Shown: one piece after another, positions 45,501 to 52,283 of the stretch
Layout: every line of letters begins with the position of its first letter
How positions within the stretch are numbered: position 1 is the first letter of the stretch
Source of the DNA: Chromohalobacter israelensis
GTDB taxonomy: Bacteria > Pseudomonadota > Gammaproteobacteria > Pseudomonadales > Halomonadaceae
Length of the DNA: 64,000 bases
NCBI GenBank assembly: GCA_000761475.1
Contig: JQNW01000011.1
Span: 1-64,000 of the forward strand
Reading direction: 5' to 3'
Notes under the pieces: model-generated
Database searches by the model: none
The model's input: only the letters and a program-made list of their open reading frames with translations
Told to the model about the DNA's origin: nothing
Program-made: the position numbers and the translations under genes

Positions 45501-45823
45501 CAGTGACTCGCGAAGTCTACGAATTTGAAGTCTCAGGCCATATGGTTGTGCAGAACTGGCTCGGCTATCGACTCAAGAACAGGCGGGGAAAGAGGTCGTC
45601 TCCTCTTGACGAGATTGCGCCCTCTGGTTGGTCAGCGAATTACACGAGCGAACTATTGAAGCTTTTGAATCTGTTGAGCAGAACAGTCGACATCGCCCCT
45701 TACCAGGGAGAATTGCTCGATAAGATCGTGAACGGCCCCACCTTCAGAGCAGATGACTTTAATGACGTCCCCGAGGCAGCACGCAAGGCCAGGGCACGGA
45801 GCGGTTCTCAGTTGGACCTATGA
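42578..45823 (+). CDS. Nuclease-N6-adenine methyltransferase fusion (type IIG/ISP-like restriction enzyme)
   Basis: About 1081 residues. The N-terminal PD-(D/E)xK nuclease core is near residues 66-88 (GKPDFGIECDG ... HLELKAPGKG: D and E-x-K). The methyltransferase domain begins about 320 with DAGAYYTPVEVV, SAM motif VLDPAVGTGTYLLG and catalytic CLGNPPYDRH (NPPY). The C-terminal ~400 residues resemble the target-recognition domain of type ISP enzymes (FYAVLANPAFTTEYHEELTSRELRIPL). No helicase motifs are present, unlike true ISP enzymes. ATG 42578 seems better placed behind GGAGGA than 42557. Probably cuts unmodified DNA and modifies its own site; forms a cassette with the ATPase gene downstream. 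Confidence 0.85.
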   Translation: MPVSCPWVGPLQEYADALQAKYSALTTGEPEDQLRSPFERLLIEGGKALGITVVPIGETLLGARVGKPDFGIECDGLLSGHLELKAPGKGADTSRFTGHDRRQWQRFSDLPNLLYSDGQEFALYRKGQLERQVRLDGSPASLGRAAITESNARELETLFTAYFRWEPDVPKTSRQLAQFLAPLCRMLRNDVLDALRADTAAVKAAAHDWQRYLFPGADNDRFADAYAQTVTFSLLLARSNGSDTLFIDTAVESLTHANTLLSRALKVLTDPLVQEHLSTSLGMLQRVIDRVPEGTMSGGRRDPWLHFYEDFLAEYDPQLRKDAGAYYTPVEVVQGQVRLVDDLLRRKLNKRHGFATGGVNVLDPAVGTGTYLLGVIEHVMEEVRKTEGKGAMPARADLLGAHLYGFEIMVGPYAVAALRMTRMLYQYGGHPPADGVQIMLNNTLESPYEKIPELPLLYQPIGLEHKRAKRVKESVPVLVCLGNPPYDRHAAATLENRAMMGGWVRWGETEDGRDSILNDFIEPVKKARKGGDLKNLYNLYVYFWRWALWKTFEHDLAQGPGVVTYITASSYLDGDAFLGMRRHMRKVCDEIWIIDLGGEGRGTRRDENVFAIQTPVAITIAVRYSGPQPESPAKVNYARVEGNRAEKLHVMETLSGLDDLNFQPCPDDWDSPFRPGGEGVFFDWPLLTDLMPWRTSGVQIKRTWPVAPTQTTLTTRWETLLKSTDRASSFKETRDRKINRSVLSIDGTEQLTPLQDVPVGHQPPPIVEYGYRSFDRHVLLQDNRLCDYLRPTLWQAHSQHQVYFASLFTQPLGSGPALTASSAVPDLHYFRGSYGAKDIMPLYKDGKAEIANLHPQLLSLLSTAFGKDVTPEDVAAYFYAVLANPAFTTEYHEELTSRELRIPLTCDKALFDQAVSIGRELLFLHTYGERFSAGQSWPSPVVMNLKAVDSSSLPERYSYDESRQVLMVGDGEFGPVTREVYEFEVSGHMVVQNWLGYRLKNRRGKRSSPLDEIAPSGWSANYTSELLKLLNLLSRTVDIAPYQGELLDKIVNGPTFRADDFNDVPEAARKARARSGSQLDL

Positions 45824-45833
45824 CACATACACA

Positions 45834-46226
45834 TCACGATGGAGACGATCTAAAGGAGAAACTCTGGCAGCACAAGGCTGGCAGGGATGAGGTAAGAGAA
45901 TAGATCATGACGCTTACGCTCCAATCCTCAGGAAGCATGATCGTAATCACAGGTTCGAGGTCGTTCCCTAGCATGGCATATGCTGGAGGATCGTACCCAA
46001 AAGAGACTAGATATAGCTCTTCGTGACGAAAAGCCATGAAGTAGAGTAGCTCATTATTTACAATCGACAAACCGCTAGACTGAAAAAAAACCGTGGAACA
46101 GCATGGTTGCATCTTGCTGAGCATTAGCACGATGAGCGTCCAGCGGGAATGGGAACTACAACGTATGAGGGAGATATGGCAACAGCAAGGCAGGATTTCG
46201 AGCGGTTCGTCGGGTGGCTTTATCAA
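45834..46226 (-). CDS. Possible small antisense-strand gene
   Basis: 130-codon frame on the minus strand filling the gap between the restriction and ATPase genes and overlapping the start of the latter by 78 nt. The C-terminal part (NNELLYFMAFRHEELYLVSFGYDPPAYAMLGNDLEPVITIMLPEDW) reads like a real protein, while the N-terminal 35 residues are Cys/Ser-rich and unconvincing; an internal Met is a likelier start. No family recognised. It may be chance. Confidence 0.3.
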   Translation of the reverse strand: MIKPPDEPLEILPCCCHISLIRCSSHSRWTLIVLMLSKMQPCCSTVFFQSSGLSIVNNELLYFMAFRHEELYLVSFGYDPPAYAMLGNDLEPVITIMLPEDWSVSVMIYSLTSSLPALCCQSFSFRSSPS

Positions 46227-48842
46227 GAAGACAAGCAGGTCCCGGCCGATGTCCGGCGCCTAGCCCATCTTGCATTGGAGAATTTCGATATGCTGGCTGG
46301 GACATCTCGCCAACGTAGCCAGCGTGCCAGCTATCTGGTAGAACTGATTCGAGAAAATCTAGCACAAACTGCTGATACGCCGCCCCAGATCCAACCCGAT
46401 GGTGTCGTTGATGCATGGCCTTGGGCTCGACTTAGCCACCTCACGCTCGGGCCATTTCGGGGCTTCCTCCATCCCGAACCATTCGACCTCCAAAACCAGG
46501 TCGTTCTTTTCTATGGACCGAACGGCAGTGGCAAGACAAGCCTGTGCGAGGGGCTAGAATATGCACTGCTGGGGGAAGTTGAAGAAGCGGGTGCCAAGCG
46601 AATCGCTGCACGAACCTATCTTTCCAACGTCCATGCACAGTGCTATGAGCCGCCGATTCTCAAGGCTACCAGTCATCAGGGCCAGGAAATAGATGTAGTC
46701 GCTAATGCAGACATGTACCGATTCTGCTTCATCGAGAAGAACCGGATCGATGCCTTCTCCCGGATTGCCGCTCGCCCCAACAACCAACGTGCTGAATTGA
46801 TCGCCACCTTGTTTGGTATGGATCAGTTTAATGACTTTGTCAGTCACTTCAACGAGAGTATTGATGGTCAGCTTGTCCTTTCTCCAGCTAAGCAGACCGA
46901 GCTGGCAGATTTGCGTGCGGCTCTGGAGACCGATAAGGCGATTGTTGATGGCGAACCCGACACGCGTCATCGCCTAAGGGACGAGGAAGCGGCGCTGGCG
47001 ATGTCTTATGCCGAAGGCACAGACTATGCTGGCCTCAAGGAACTGATCGGGAGCGCCGAGGCACCAGGCCGCTTACAGGAACTGAACAAACTGCTTGATG
47101 CCGTTCCACCCTCTATCATCGGCGTTAAGCGTCAGACGATGCTCGATGCTTTTGAAAAGGCACATCAATGCCAGCAGGACCTGAATGAGATCACTTCAGA
47201 GTTGCAGTCTCAAAGCAATCAGGTGTCTTTCAAGGCATTGTACGATGCTGTGCTTGCGTTACAGCAAACGGTGGGCGAACGCTGCCCCGCCTGTGACACC
47301 CCACTACAAGGAACCGTTCATGTCGTTGCCAATCCATACGAAAAGGCAACTACAGGCCTATCGGATTTGCGCTCTTTGAGCGAATTGCAACAACGACAAT
47401 ACAATGCCCAACAGGCTCTCACCCAAGCATCGCGCGAGCTGCGGGAGATGATGACACGTTTGGAAAACTTCATTGATCAGCAACAGGAACAACCCTGCGA
47501 GGCCAAACAGTACCTCTCCGGATTATCCGCCGATCCGGAGGGTATCTGGTGGGCCACACTTTACCCACTATCCGAAGGCGACAACGCCAAAGCAGATCTT
47601 CTTGAACAGTTGCTCGGTATTGCCGATTCCATCGACGCCCAGGATACGATGTCGCAACATATGCAACAAGAACGGGCACCTCTCGTTGCCGAAAGACAAC
47701 GCTTGCTCGACTTCCAGCTGAAGGTGCAAGCGCAAGACCAGAAGGATAAGGAGCTGGCAGACGCGATTGATAAAGCAAAGGCGAGAATTGCTGCATTCGA
47801 TACAGATCATGCAGAGCTAATTTCCCTGGCCAAACAGGAAGAGCAGGACATCATACGAGACACAGGTTTTAAAGAAACTTATGACCGTTTCTTGAAGGAA
47901 TTGAAATCGTATCGTGAACAGCTTCCGGGGCAATTCCTTGCTGGACTCAATGAAATGGCTCTGATGCTCTATAACGAGTTCAACCAGAATGATCTGGATG
48001 CAGACAAGCTCGCTAGTTTGCACCTTCCCTTGACGAGCGAAGACAAGATCGAGATCGCCTTTCGAGGTAACCCTACACAAATGGTGAATGCCCTGCATGT
48101 ATTGAGTGAGGGTCATATTCGATGCCTTGGGCTAGCCATCCTGATGGCCAAGGCTAAGAGCATAGGAAGCCCCTTGATAGTGTTCGACGACGCCATCAAT
48201 GCCATTGATCACGACCATCGAAGAGGGATTCGCGAGACGATATTCGAGAGTGAGCATTTCGATCGAACACAGATCATTGTGACGTGCCACAGCAACGAAT
48301 TTATCAAGGACATTCAACAACATCTTCCCAGGCCGCGCCGAGAGGACTGTCAAGTATACCTGTTCAAACACCATACGGGGGACAATCAACCGCGGGTTGT
48401 CAACAACGTCGCGACTCGCAACTACATCGCAAAGGCTCGGGCCGCACGCGAAACACTCAATGATCGCGAAGCGTTGGGGGCATCCCGGCAGGCCTTGGAA
48501 ATGCTCTCTAATAAGGTATGGCAGTGGCTAGTGCACCATGAATTGGGGCTGCTGACAGTGCCACTGGCAAGGGCCGGCGCCGAACCTGACTTGCGAAATC
48601 TGTGTGAGGCGTTGCTAAAAAAACTGCGGAAAGCGCACACGTTTGATCATGCTAACAAGGACCCACTAATTGAAGCTTATGGCCGCATCATCGCCATTTC
48701 TGAGTCCAACCTGATCTGGACATACCTCAACAAGGGAACACACGAAGAGGCTGACCGTGACGACTTTGATAGTGATGATGTGGAGTCGGTCGTGCAGACC
48801 CTCGAGCAGATCGATTGTCTCGATTTCAGACGGCCGCGTTAG
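46149..48842 (+). CDS. Rad50/RloC-like zinc-hook ATPase
   Basis: 897-residue SMC-type ATPase. Walker A is GPNGSGKT (residues 123-130). Two long coiled coils flank a zinc-hook motif CPAC (379-382). The signature region is LSEGHIRCLGLAI (about 655), and Walker B is LIVFDDA (Asp 680-Asp 681), followed by a switch His (TCHSNEF). The C-terminal ~130 residues form an extra helical domain with R764-x3-E768 and H796/H797. This set resembles RloC, an anticodon nuclease linked to restriction loci, but the triad spacing differs. N-terminal start is uncertain (ATG 46149 or 46176). Probably the partner of the restriction gene upstream. Confidence 0.8.
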   Translation: MGTTTYEGDMATARQDFERFVGWLYQEDKQVPADVRRLAHLALENFDMLAGTSRQRSQRASYLVELIRENLAQTADTPPQIQPDGVVDAWPWARLSHLTLGPFRGFLHPEPFDLQNQVVLFYGPNGSGKTSLCEGLEYALLGEVEEAGAKRIAARTYLSNVHAQCYEPPILKATSHQGQEIDVVANADMYRFCFIEKNRIDAFSRIAARPNNQRAELIATLFGMDQFNDFVSHFNESIDGQLVLSPAKQTELADLRAALETDKAIVDGEPDTRHRLRDEEAALAMSYAEGTDYAGLKELIGSAEAPGRLQELNKLLDAVPPSIIGVKRQTMLDAFEKAHQCQQDLNEITSELQSQSNQVSFKALYDAVLALQQTVGERCPACDTPLQGTVHVVANPYEKATTGLSDLRSLSELQQRQYNAQQALTQASRELREMMTRLENFIDQQQEQPCEAKQYLSGLSADPEGIWWATLYPLSEGDNAKADLLEQLLGIADSIDAQDTMSQHMQQERAPLVAERQRLLDFQLKVQAQDQKDKELADAIDKAKARIAAFDTDHAELISLAKQEEQDIIRDTGFKETYDRFLKELKSYREQLPGQFLAGLNEMALMLYNEFNQNDLDADKLASLHLPLTSEDKIEIAFRGNPTQMVNALHVLSEGHIRCLGLAILMAKAKSIGSPLIVFDDAINAIDHDHRRGIRETIFESEHFDRTQIIVTCHSNEFIKDIQQHLPRPRREDCQVYLFKHHTGDNQPRVVNNVATRNYIAKARAARETLNDREALGASRQALEMLSNKVWQWLVHHELGLLTVPLARAGAEPDLRNLCEALLKKLRKAHTFDHANKDPLIEAYGRIIAISESNLIWTYLNKGTHEEADRDDFDSDDVESVVQTLEQIDCLDFRRPR

Positions 48843-49105
48843 AACGTATTATGCAGAGTCTCACCTCGTCTAAAGCTAGGTGACAAACCAAAATTGCATG
48901 CTACAGTGCCAATCTGCTCCGTCTCATCTTGGTTGATCGCCCAGCTTCTTGCAAAGTGAGTCTGTTCGTCGCCAACCACCGACCTTGAGGTCTAACCCTA
49001 TGGCCCGAACGAATGTGTTCAGGGCCTCAGGGATTTACCCTAGCAGCTGAATAAGCTGACGATAGCGTCACTCATATCTGACTTGATCAGCAACCAAGCC
49101 AACTC
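48843..49105. other. Intergenic region without recognised gene
   Basis: Nothing recognised between the ATPase gene and the promoter of the antirestriction operon. Only very short frames occur, and no clear terminator hairpin follows the ATPase stop. It probably marks the right junction of the defence insertion with the conserved ICE leader. Confidence 0.4.
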
Positions 49106-49134
49106 TTGCACCTTCAATTGATCCGTTTCATACT
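49106..49134 (+). promoter_or_regulatory. Putative sigma-70 promoter of the antirestriction operon
   Basis: TTGCAC (49106-49111), 17-nt spacer, CATACT (49129-49134). It ends 12 nt before the structured RNA at 49147, the same geometry as the candidate promoter at 5884. Confidence 0.5.
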
Positions 49135-49146
49135 CAAGCTGCACCC

Positions 49147-49243
49147 GTTGGCTGCTGACGGCAACAGCAGCGCCCTTTGCCCTTCGGGGCAGCCCGCAAG
49201 CCGTAACGCATCCCGAGAGACGGCGCCCGCAAGGGCTGGATGC
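49147..49243 (+). promoter_or_regulatory. Conserved structured leader RNA, copy B
   Basis: 97-nt near-copy of 5926-6023. Stems: GCTGCT/AGCAGC, TGCCC-ttcg-GGGCA, outer GCATCC/GGATGC (ending 49243) enclosing GCCC-gcaa-GGGC. Relative to copy A, paired bases change together (U-A to C-G in the first stem, A-U to G-C in the last), while GTAACGCATCCCGAGAGACGG is identical. It lies in the 5' leader of the operon starting at 49309, just before a switch-like hairpin. Confidence 0.7.
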
Positions 49244-49255
49244 TACCTCACCCTA

Positions 49256-49311
49256 CCAGGGAGACTCTCCCTGGACGGGAGTCTCCCATCTAATATAAGG
49301 AGATTCCCATG
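49256..49311 (+). promoter_or_regulatory. Switch-like leader of the gene at 49309
   Basis: Hairpin 1 is CCAGGGA-gactc-TCCCTGG (49256-49274). GGGAGTCTCC (49277-49286) pairs fully (one G-U) with GGAGATTCCC (49299-49308), hiding the ribosome-binding site up to the ATG. GAGTCTCCC in the same strand is also a perfect 9-nt complement of GGGAGACTC in hairpin 1. Confidence 0.65.
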
Positions 49312-49548
49312 CAGCTAGGCATTGCCTTGTACAACGCCTTGCGTTCTGCCGATATCTCGGATGAGAAGGCAATGGATGTCGTCAATGCTCTGGAGAGCGA
49401 GATGAATCAGCACCTTGCAACCAAGCATGACCTGAAACAGGAGATCAGTCAGTTGGAAACCCGGCTGACCGTTCGGTTTGGCGGCATGATTGCTGGCTCT
49501 GTCGGCGTTCTCAGTATCGTCATGGCCGTGTTGAAGGTCTTCGGCTGA
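49309..49548 (+). CDS. Small coiled-coil membrane protein
   Basis: 79 residues. Residues 15-52 form a helical region with heptads (ATKHDLKQEISQLETRLT), followed by one C-terminal transmembrane helix (FGGMIAGSVGVLSIVMAVLKVFG). It resembles DUF1640/CCDC90-type small proteins, common in ICEs and phages and of unknown function. First gene of the antirestriction operon, directly behind the leader at 49256. Confidence 0.7.
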   Translation: MQLGIALYNALRSADISDEKAMDVVNALESEMNQHLATKHDLKQEISQLETRLTVRFGGMIAGSVGVLSIVMAVLKVFG

Positions 49549-49581
49549 CCCAACCGCTTTGATCTACCTCTGTACTTCTAC

Positions 49582-49650
49582 CCATCTGGGGACACATCCC
49601 CAATGGGGATGGTGTGTCTCCCGGATTTGATCCACTGGAGCATCACCATG
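49582..49650 (+). promoter_or_regulatory. Switch-like leader of the gene at 49648
   Basis: Hairpin 1 at 49582-49606 (CCAT..GGGGA / TCCCC..ATGG). GGTGTGTCTCC (from 49611) pairs with GGAGCATCACC (49637-49647) next to the ATG, with a 3-nt internal loop. TGTGTC-T-CCC can instead pair with GGGACACA of hairpin 1 with one bulged U. Its sequence is close to the leader at 6057. Confidence 0.6.
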
Positions 49651-50181
49651 AAGAAGAATCCACTCAAAGGCTCTCGAGCCCTACTCCTCTCCGTTCTGGT
49701 TCCGCTTATGTTTCCGCAGGTCATACCTGAGCCACTCCGGTGGATCTGGTTGACGCTTGTCGCCCTGGTGGTGCTCAAGCGCCTCGGAATCATCAGCTTC
49801 GGACTCGATCGACGTGCATGCGATGAAGATGAGACGACTTCCACGAAGTCCTCTGCCTCCCATCAAGACGGCGTTACGCATCGAGGAGAGATCGTTGCCC
49901 ATGGCAGCGCTCCCTATCAGTTCGATGAGGCAAACCGCCTCAGCTATTACATCACGCTGCGAAATGAGCGTGGTGATGACAGGACCGTGTGGGGTATCGA
50001 TCTCAAGCGCGTGGCGCAAGAGACCCCGCTGGCGGTTGGAGACACCGTTGCGCTCGAGTTTCTCGGACGTGAAGCGGTAGTCGTCAAACAGCCGGTTCGC
50101 AATGAACAGGGGCATGTCGTGAATCATCGCAAGGTGAGCACGCATCGCTATTCCTGGAAGGCACACGTTCTGCCGGTATAA
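49648..50181 (+). CDS. Membrane-anchored protein with relaxase-associated domain
   Basis: 177 residues. Two hydrophobic helices (ALLLSVLVPLMFPQVIP; WIWLTLVALVVLKRLGII) anchor a cytoplasmic domain: RGEIVAHGSAPYQFDEANRLSYYITLRNERGDDRTVWGIDLKRV ... VGDTVALEFLGREAVVV. This HG-APY ... WG-DL pattern is the small beta-domain appended to TraI/TraC-type relaxases and primases and to some phage-like large proteins; here it stands alone. Function unknown. ATG 49648 follows GGAG; the frame is open from 49603. Confidence 0.7.
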   Translation: MKKNPLKGSRALLLSVLVPLMFPQVIPEPLRWIWLTLVALVVLKRLGIISFGLDRRACDEDETTSTKSSASHQDGVTHRGEIVAHGSAPYQFDEANRLSYYITLRNERGDDRTVWGIDLKRVAQETPLAVGDTVALEFLGREAVVVKQPVRNEQGHVVNHRKVSTHRYSWKAHVLPV

Positions 50182-50196
50182 ACCAAGCGGTATCCA

Positions 50197-50270
50197 CCCC
50201 AAGGGGAAGATCCTTCCCTTTGGGGCGAGGTGCTTCCCCTTTTTTGTTCAATCGAAGGAGAAGCACGATG
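50197..50270 (+). promoter_or_regulatory. Switch-like leader of the gene at 50268
   Basis: Hairpin 1 is a 13-bp stem (CCCCAAGGGGAAG 50197-50209 / CTTCCCTTTGGGG 50213-50225, one G-U, 3-nt loop). GTGCTTCCCCTT (50230-50241) pairs 11 of 12 with AAGGAGAAGCAC (50255-50266), which holds the ribosome-binding site. AAGGGGAAG in hairpin 1 is a perfect 9-nt alternative partner for CTTCCCCTT. The clearest example of the family. Confidence 0.7.
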
Positions 50271-50666
50271 AAGTCTGCTACGACTCAACATGCCGTTCCT
50301 CGCCTCGATGTCACTACCAAGGCCATACATCGCGGCCTGTGCCCATCGAATCGGAATTGCATGGTCCACATGGAGCAGCCTCTGCTGAACGAGGTTGTCA
50401 TGTTATCTGCCGCTACCTCAGCACATGAGCGTGTGCCTGGGGTGTTCTGGTTGGATCTCATAGACGGCTTCATGGACAGCGCGAGAGACCAACTCGCCGG
50501 TGTTCCTTCGGGCTGTCGTGCCTTTGACTGTGAGGTCGAGGTACACGGCAACCCCAGCGTCAGCAACTTGCCATGCTCACTGCGGGTTCATGTCGAGGTG
50601 CAGCGCTTCTGGCACAAGCAAGTGCTGGTGTTCTCTCTGGCCGGTCACAGCGTCATGGCTGCCTGA
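50268..50666 (+). CDS. Hypothetical protein of the antirestriction operon
   Basis: 132 residues, soluble. No family recognised. Contains LWLDLIDGFMDSARD-like helical region (VFWLDLIDGFMDSARDQLAG) and a beta-rich C-terminus (LRVHVEVQRFWHKQVLVFSL). Six cysteines are scattered through the chain. Start at 50268 follows AAGGAG with 7-nt spacing; the frame is open from 50220. It has its own strong switch-like leader. Confidence 0.6.
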   Translation: MKSATTQHAVPRLDVTTKAIHRGLCPSNRNCMVHMEQPLLNEVVMLSAATSAHERVPGVFWLDLIDGFMDSARDQLAGVPSGCRAFDCEVEVHGNPSVSNLPCSLRVHVEVQRFWHKQVLVFSLAGHSVMAA

Positions 50667-50715
50667 CCCTCCCTTTATCCACAACATAGCCCGGCTCGCC
50701 GGGCTTTCTCTCCTA

Positions 50716-50780
50716 CCCCGACCGGGATGCGCTCCCGGTGGGGGCCTCTCGGTCGTCATCTTGAGGATCTAATGATGGCC
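50716..50780 (+). promoter_or_regulatory. Switch-like leader of ardC
   Basis: Hairpin 1: CCCC-g-ACCGGGA / TCCCGGT-GGGG (50716-50743). GGTCGTCAT (from 50751) can pair along its whole length with ATGATGGCC (50772-50780), which contains the tandem start codons, allowing three G-U pairs. TCTCGGT just upstream can instead pair with ACCGGGA of hairpin 1. Here the start codon rather than the ribosome-binding site would be hidden. Confidence 0.5.
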
Positions 50781-51920
50781 GACATCTACCAGGCAATCAC
50801 TGACCGGATTCTGGAAAGCCTTAAGCAGGGAGTTCTTCCCGGAGTCGGGAAACCCTGGGATCCGTCCAGTCGAACGCCACTCATACCCTGCAATGCCGTC
50901 TCTGGGCGCCAATACAATGGCATCAACGTGCCGCTGCTTTGGGATATGGCCGACAAGCGCGGCTTCTCCCAAGATCGTTGGCTGACCTTTCGCCAGGCGA
51001 AGGAAGCCGGAGGCACGGTACGCAAGGGCGAGCGAAGTACGCTTGCCTGTTTCTACAAACCCATGAAGCGGGAGATCGTCGACGACGCAGGCGAGGCCGT
51101 TCTGGATGAGGAAGGCAACCCGAAGGAGAAGCATTTCGCCATCCTGCGGGGGTTCAACCTCTTCAACATCGATCAGTGCGATGGACTTCCAGACGAAGTC
51201 ACGAACCCGCCTGCCACCATGATTGATGGATTCGAGAGCGTGGATGCTTTAGATGACTTCATCAATGGCTGTGGCATCAAGGTCGTGCACTCACTGGATC
51301 GTGACGTTGCTGGCTATTACCCCAAACAGGACCGTGTACTGCTGCCAGCAAAGGAGCGGTTTCATGACGCCGAGGGGTATTACAGCGTCGCACTGCATGA
51401 ACTCACGCACGCTACTGGGCACGAATCACGCCTGGCGCGTCCCGGTATCACCGATCCCGACGCGACGTTTGGCTCGCCAAAGTACGCGCTCGAGGAGCTG
51501 GTCGCACAGCTGGGCAGCGCCTTTCTGTGCGGGCACTTCGGTATCCGAAACGAGGCTTTCGACGCCGCCTACATCGCCAGCTGGATCCAGGCGTTGAAGG
51601 ATGACAAGAGGGCCATATTTCGGGCAACCGGCGCGGCACGCCTGGCAGCGGAGTTTCTGAAGCAAGCGCATCAGGAATCCCGTGTACCGGCATCCTCTGA
51701 CCAGGAAAGCACTGAGGCTATGCCGATGCGCCGACCTAAAGCGGATGACCAGGACATTGAACTGTTCGGGCATCAGTGGCCGCTGGGTAACAGCGTCAAG
51801 TTGGATGCCACTGTCGATCGAAGCACGCTCAGGGCGCAGATTTTGCGTCTGAAACAGCTCGGCTATGAGTTTGATGGAGCGACGCAAACCTGGAATTACA
51901 AAGCTGCGGCTGCAGCCTGA
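50772..51920 (+). CDS. ardC: ArdC-like antirestriction protein
   Basis: About 382 residues. The N-terminal ssDNA-binding domain (DUF1738: IYQAITDRILESLKQGVLPGVGKPW, ...RWLTFRQAKEAGGTVRKGERST) is followed by a zincin-like metallopeptidase domain with HELTHATGH (about 209-217) and a downstream EELVAQLGSAFLC helix with the third ligand Glu. ArdC proteins on conjugative plasmids protect incoming DNA from host restriction, and protect ssDNA from cleavage. The last ~60 residues form a separate basic module (ILRLKQLGYEFDGATQTWNYK). Start may be either of two adjacent ATGs. Confidence 0.9.
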   Translation: MMADIYQAITDRILESLKQGVLPGVGKPWDPSSRTPLIPCNAVSGRQYNGINVPLLWDMADKRGFSQDRWLTFRQAKEAGGTVRKGERSTLACFYKPMKREIVDDAGEAVLDEEGNPKEKHFAILRGFNLFNIDQCDGLPDEVTNPPATMIDGFESVDALDDFINGCGIKVVHSLDRDVAGYYPKQDRVLLPAKERFHDAEGYYSVALHELTHATGHESRLARPGITDPDATFGSPKYALEELVAQLGSAFLCGHFGIRNEAFDAAYIASWIQALKDDKRAIFRATGAARLAAEFLKQAHQESRVPASSDQESTEAMPMRRPKADDQDIELFGHQWPLGNSVKLDATVDRSTLRAQILRLKQLGYEFDGATQTWNYKAAAAA

Positions 51921-51943
51921 TCACTGAACCAAGGAGATTTCTC

Positions 51944-52204
51944 ATGAATCCCGTCTTTTCGGCACTCACTGAATCGCAACTTCGTACAGTTGAAGACGTG
52001 TTATCCAATGATGAGACGTCGACCGACGAAGAGCTGCTCGAGTTTTTCATCGAAGAAGGCATACCGGTGACGCCGGCGCGACAGGCAGTATCCCTTCGCG
52101 ACGACTACCTGACCCGGATCTTCGAAGAGGGCTACACACCGATACGTGCAGGTGAGAACGCACGTTTCTATGACCCGCAATCCCGTCAGTTCAAGCGGGC
52201 CTGA
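51944..52204 (+). CDS. Small hypothetical protein
   Basis: 86 residues, acidic and helical, with no membrane segment: ALTESQLRTVEDVLSNDETSTDEELLEFFIEEGIPVTPARQAV. No family recognised. CAAGGAGATTTCTC precedes the ATG. It follows ardC by 23 nt and has no switch-like leader, so it is probably translated from the ardC message. Small acidic proteins beside antirestriction genes are sometimes DNA mimics, but nothing specific shows that here. Confidence 0.6.
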   Translation: MNPVFSALTESQLRTVEDVLSNDETSTDEELLEFFIEEGIPVTPARQAVSLRDDYLTRIFEEGYTPIRAGENARFYDPQSRQFKRA

Positions 52205-52216
52205 TCACATTCATTT

Positions 52217-52283
52217 CCCCGAGGGGCGACGCCTGCCCCTCGGGGGGAGCTCGCCCCTTTTCCTTATCTCGGAGGCGAGCATG
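52217..52283 (+). promoter_or_regulatory. Switch-like leader of the gene at 52281
   Basis: Hairpin 1 has an 11-bp perfect stem (CCCCGAGGGGC 52217-52227 / GCCCCTCGGGG 52235-52245). GCTCGCC (52249-52255) is a perfect complement of GGCGAGC (52274-52280), which abuts the ATG and follows GGA of the ribosome-binding site. AGGGGCGA of hairpin 1 is an 8-nt perfect alternative partner for TCGCCCCT. Confidence 0.7.
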
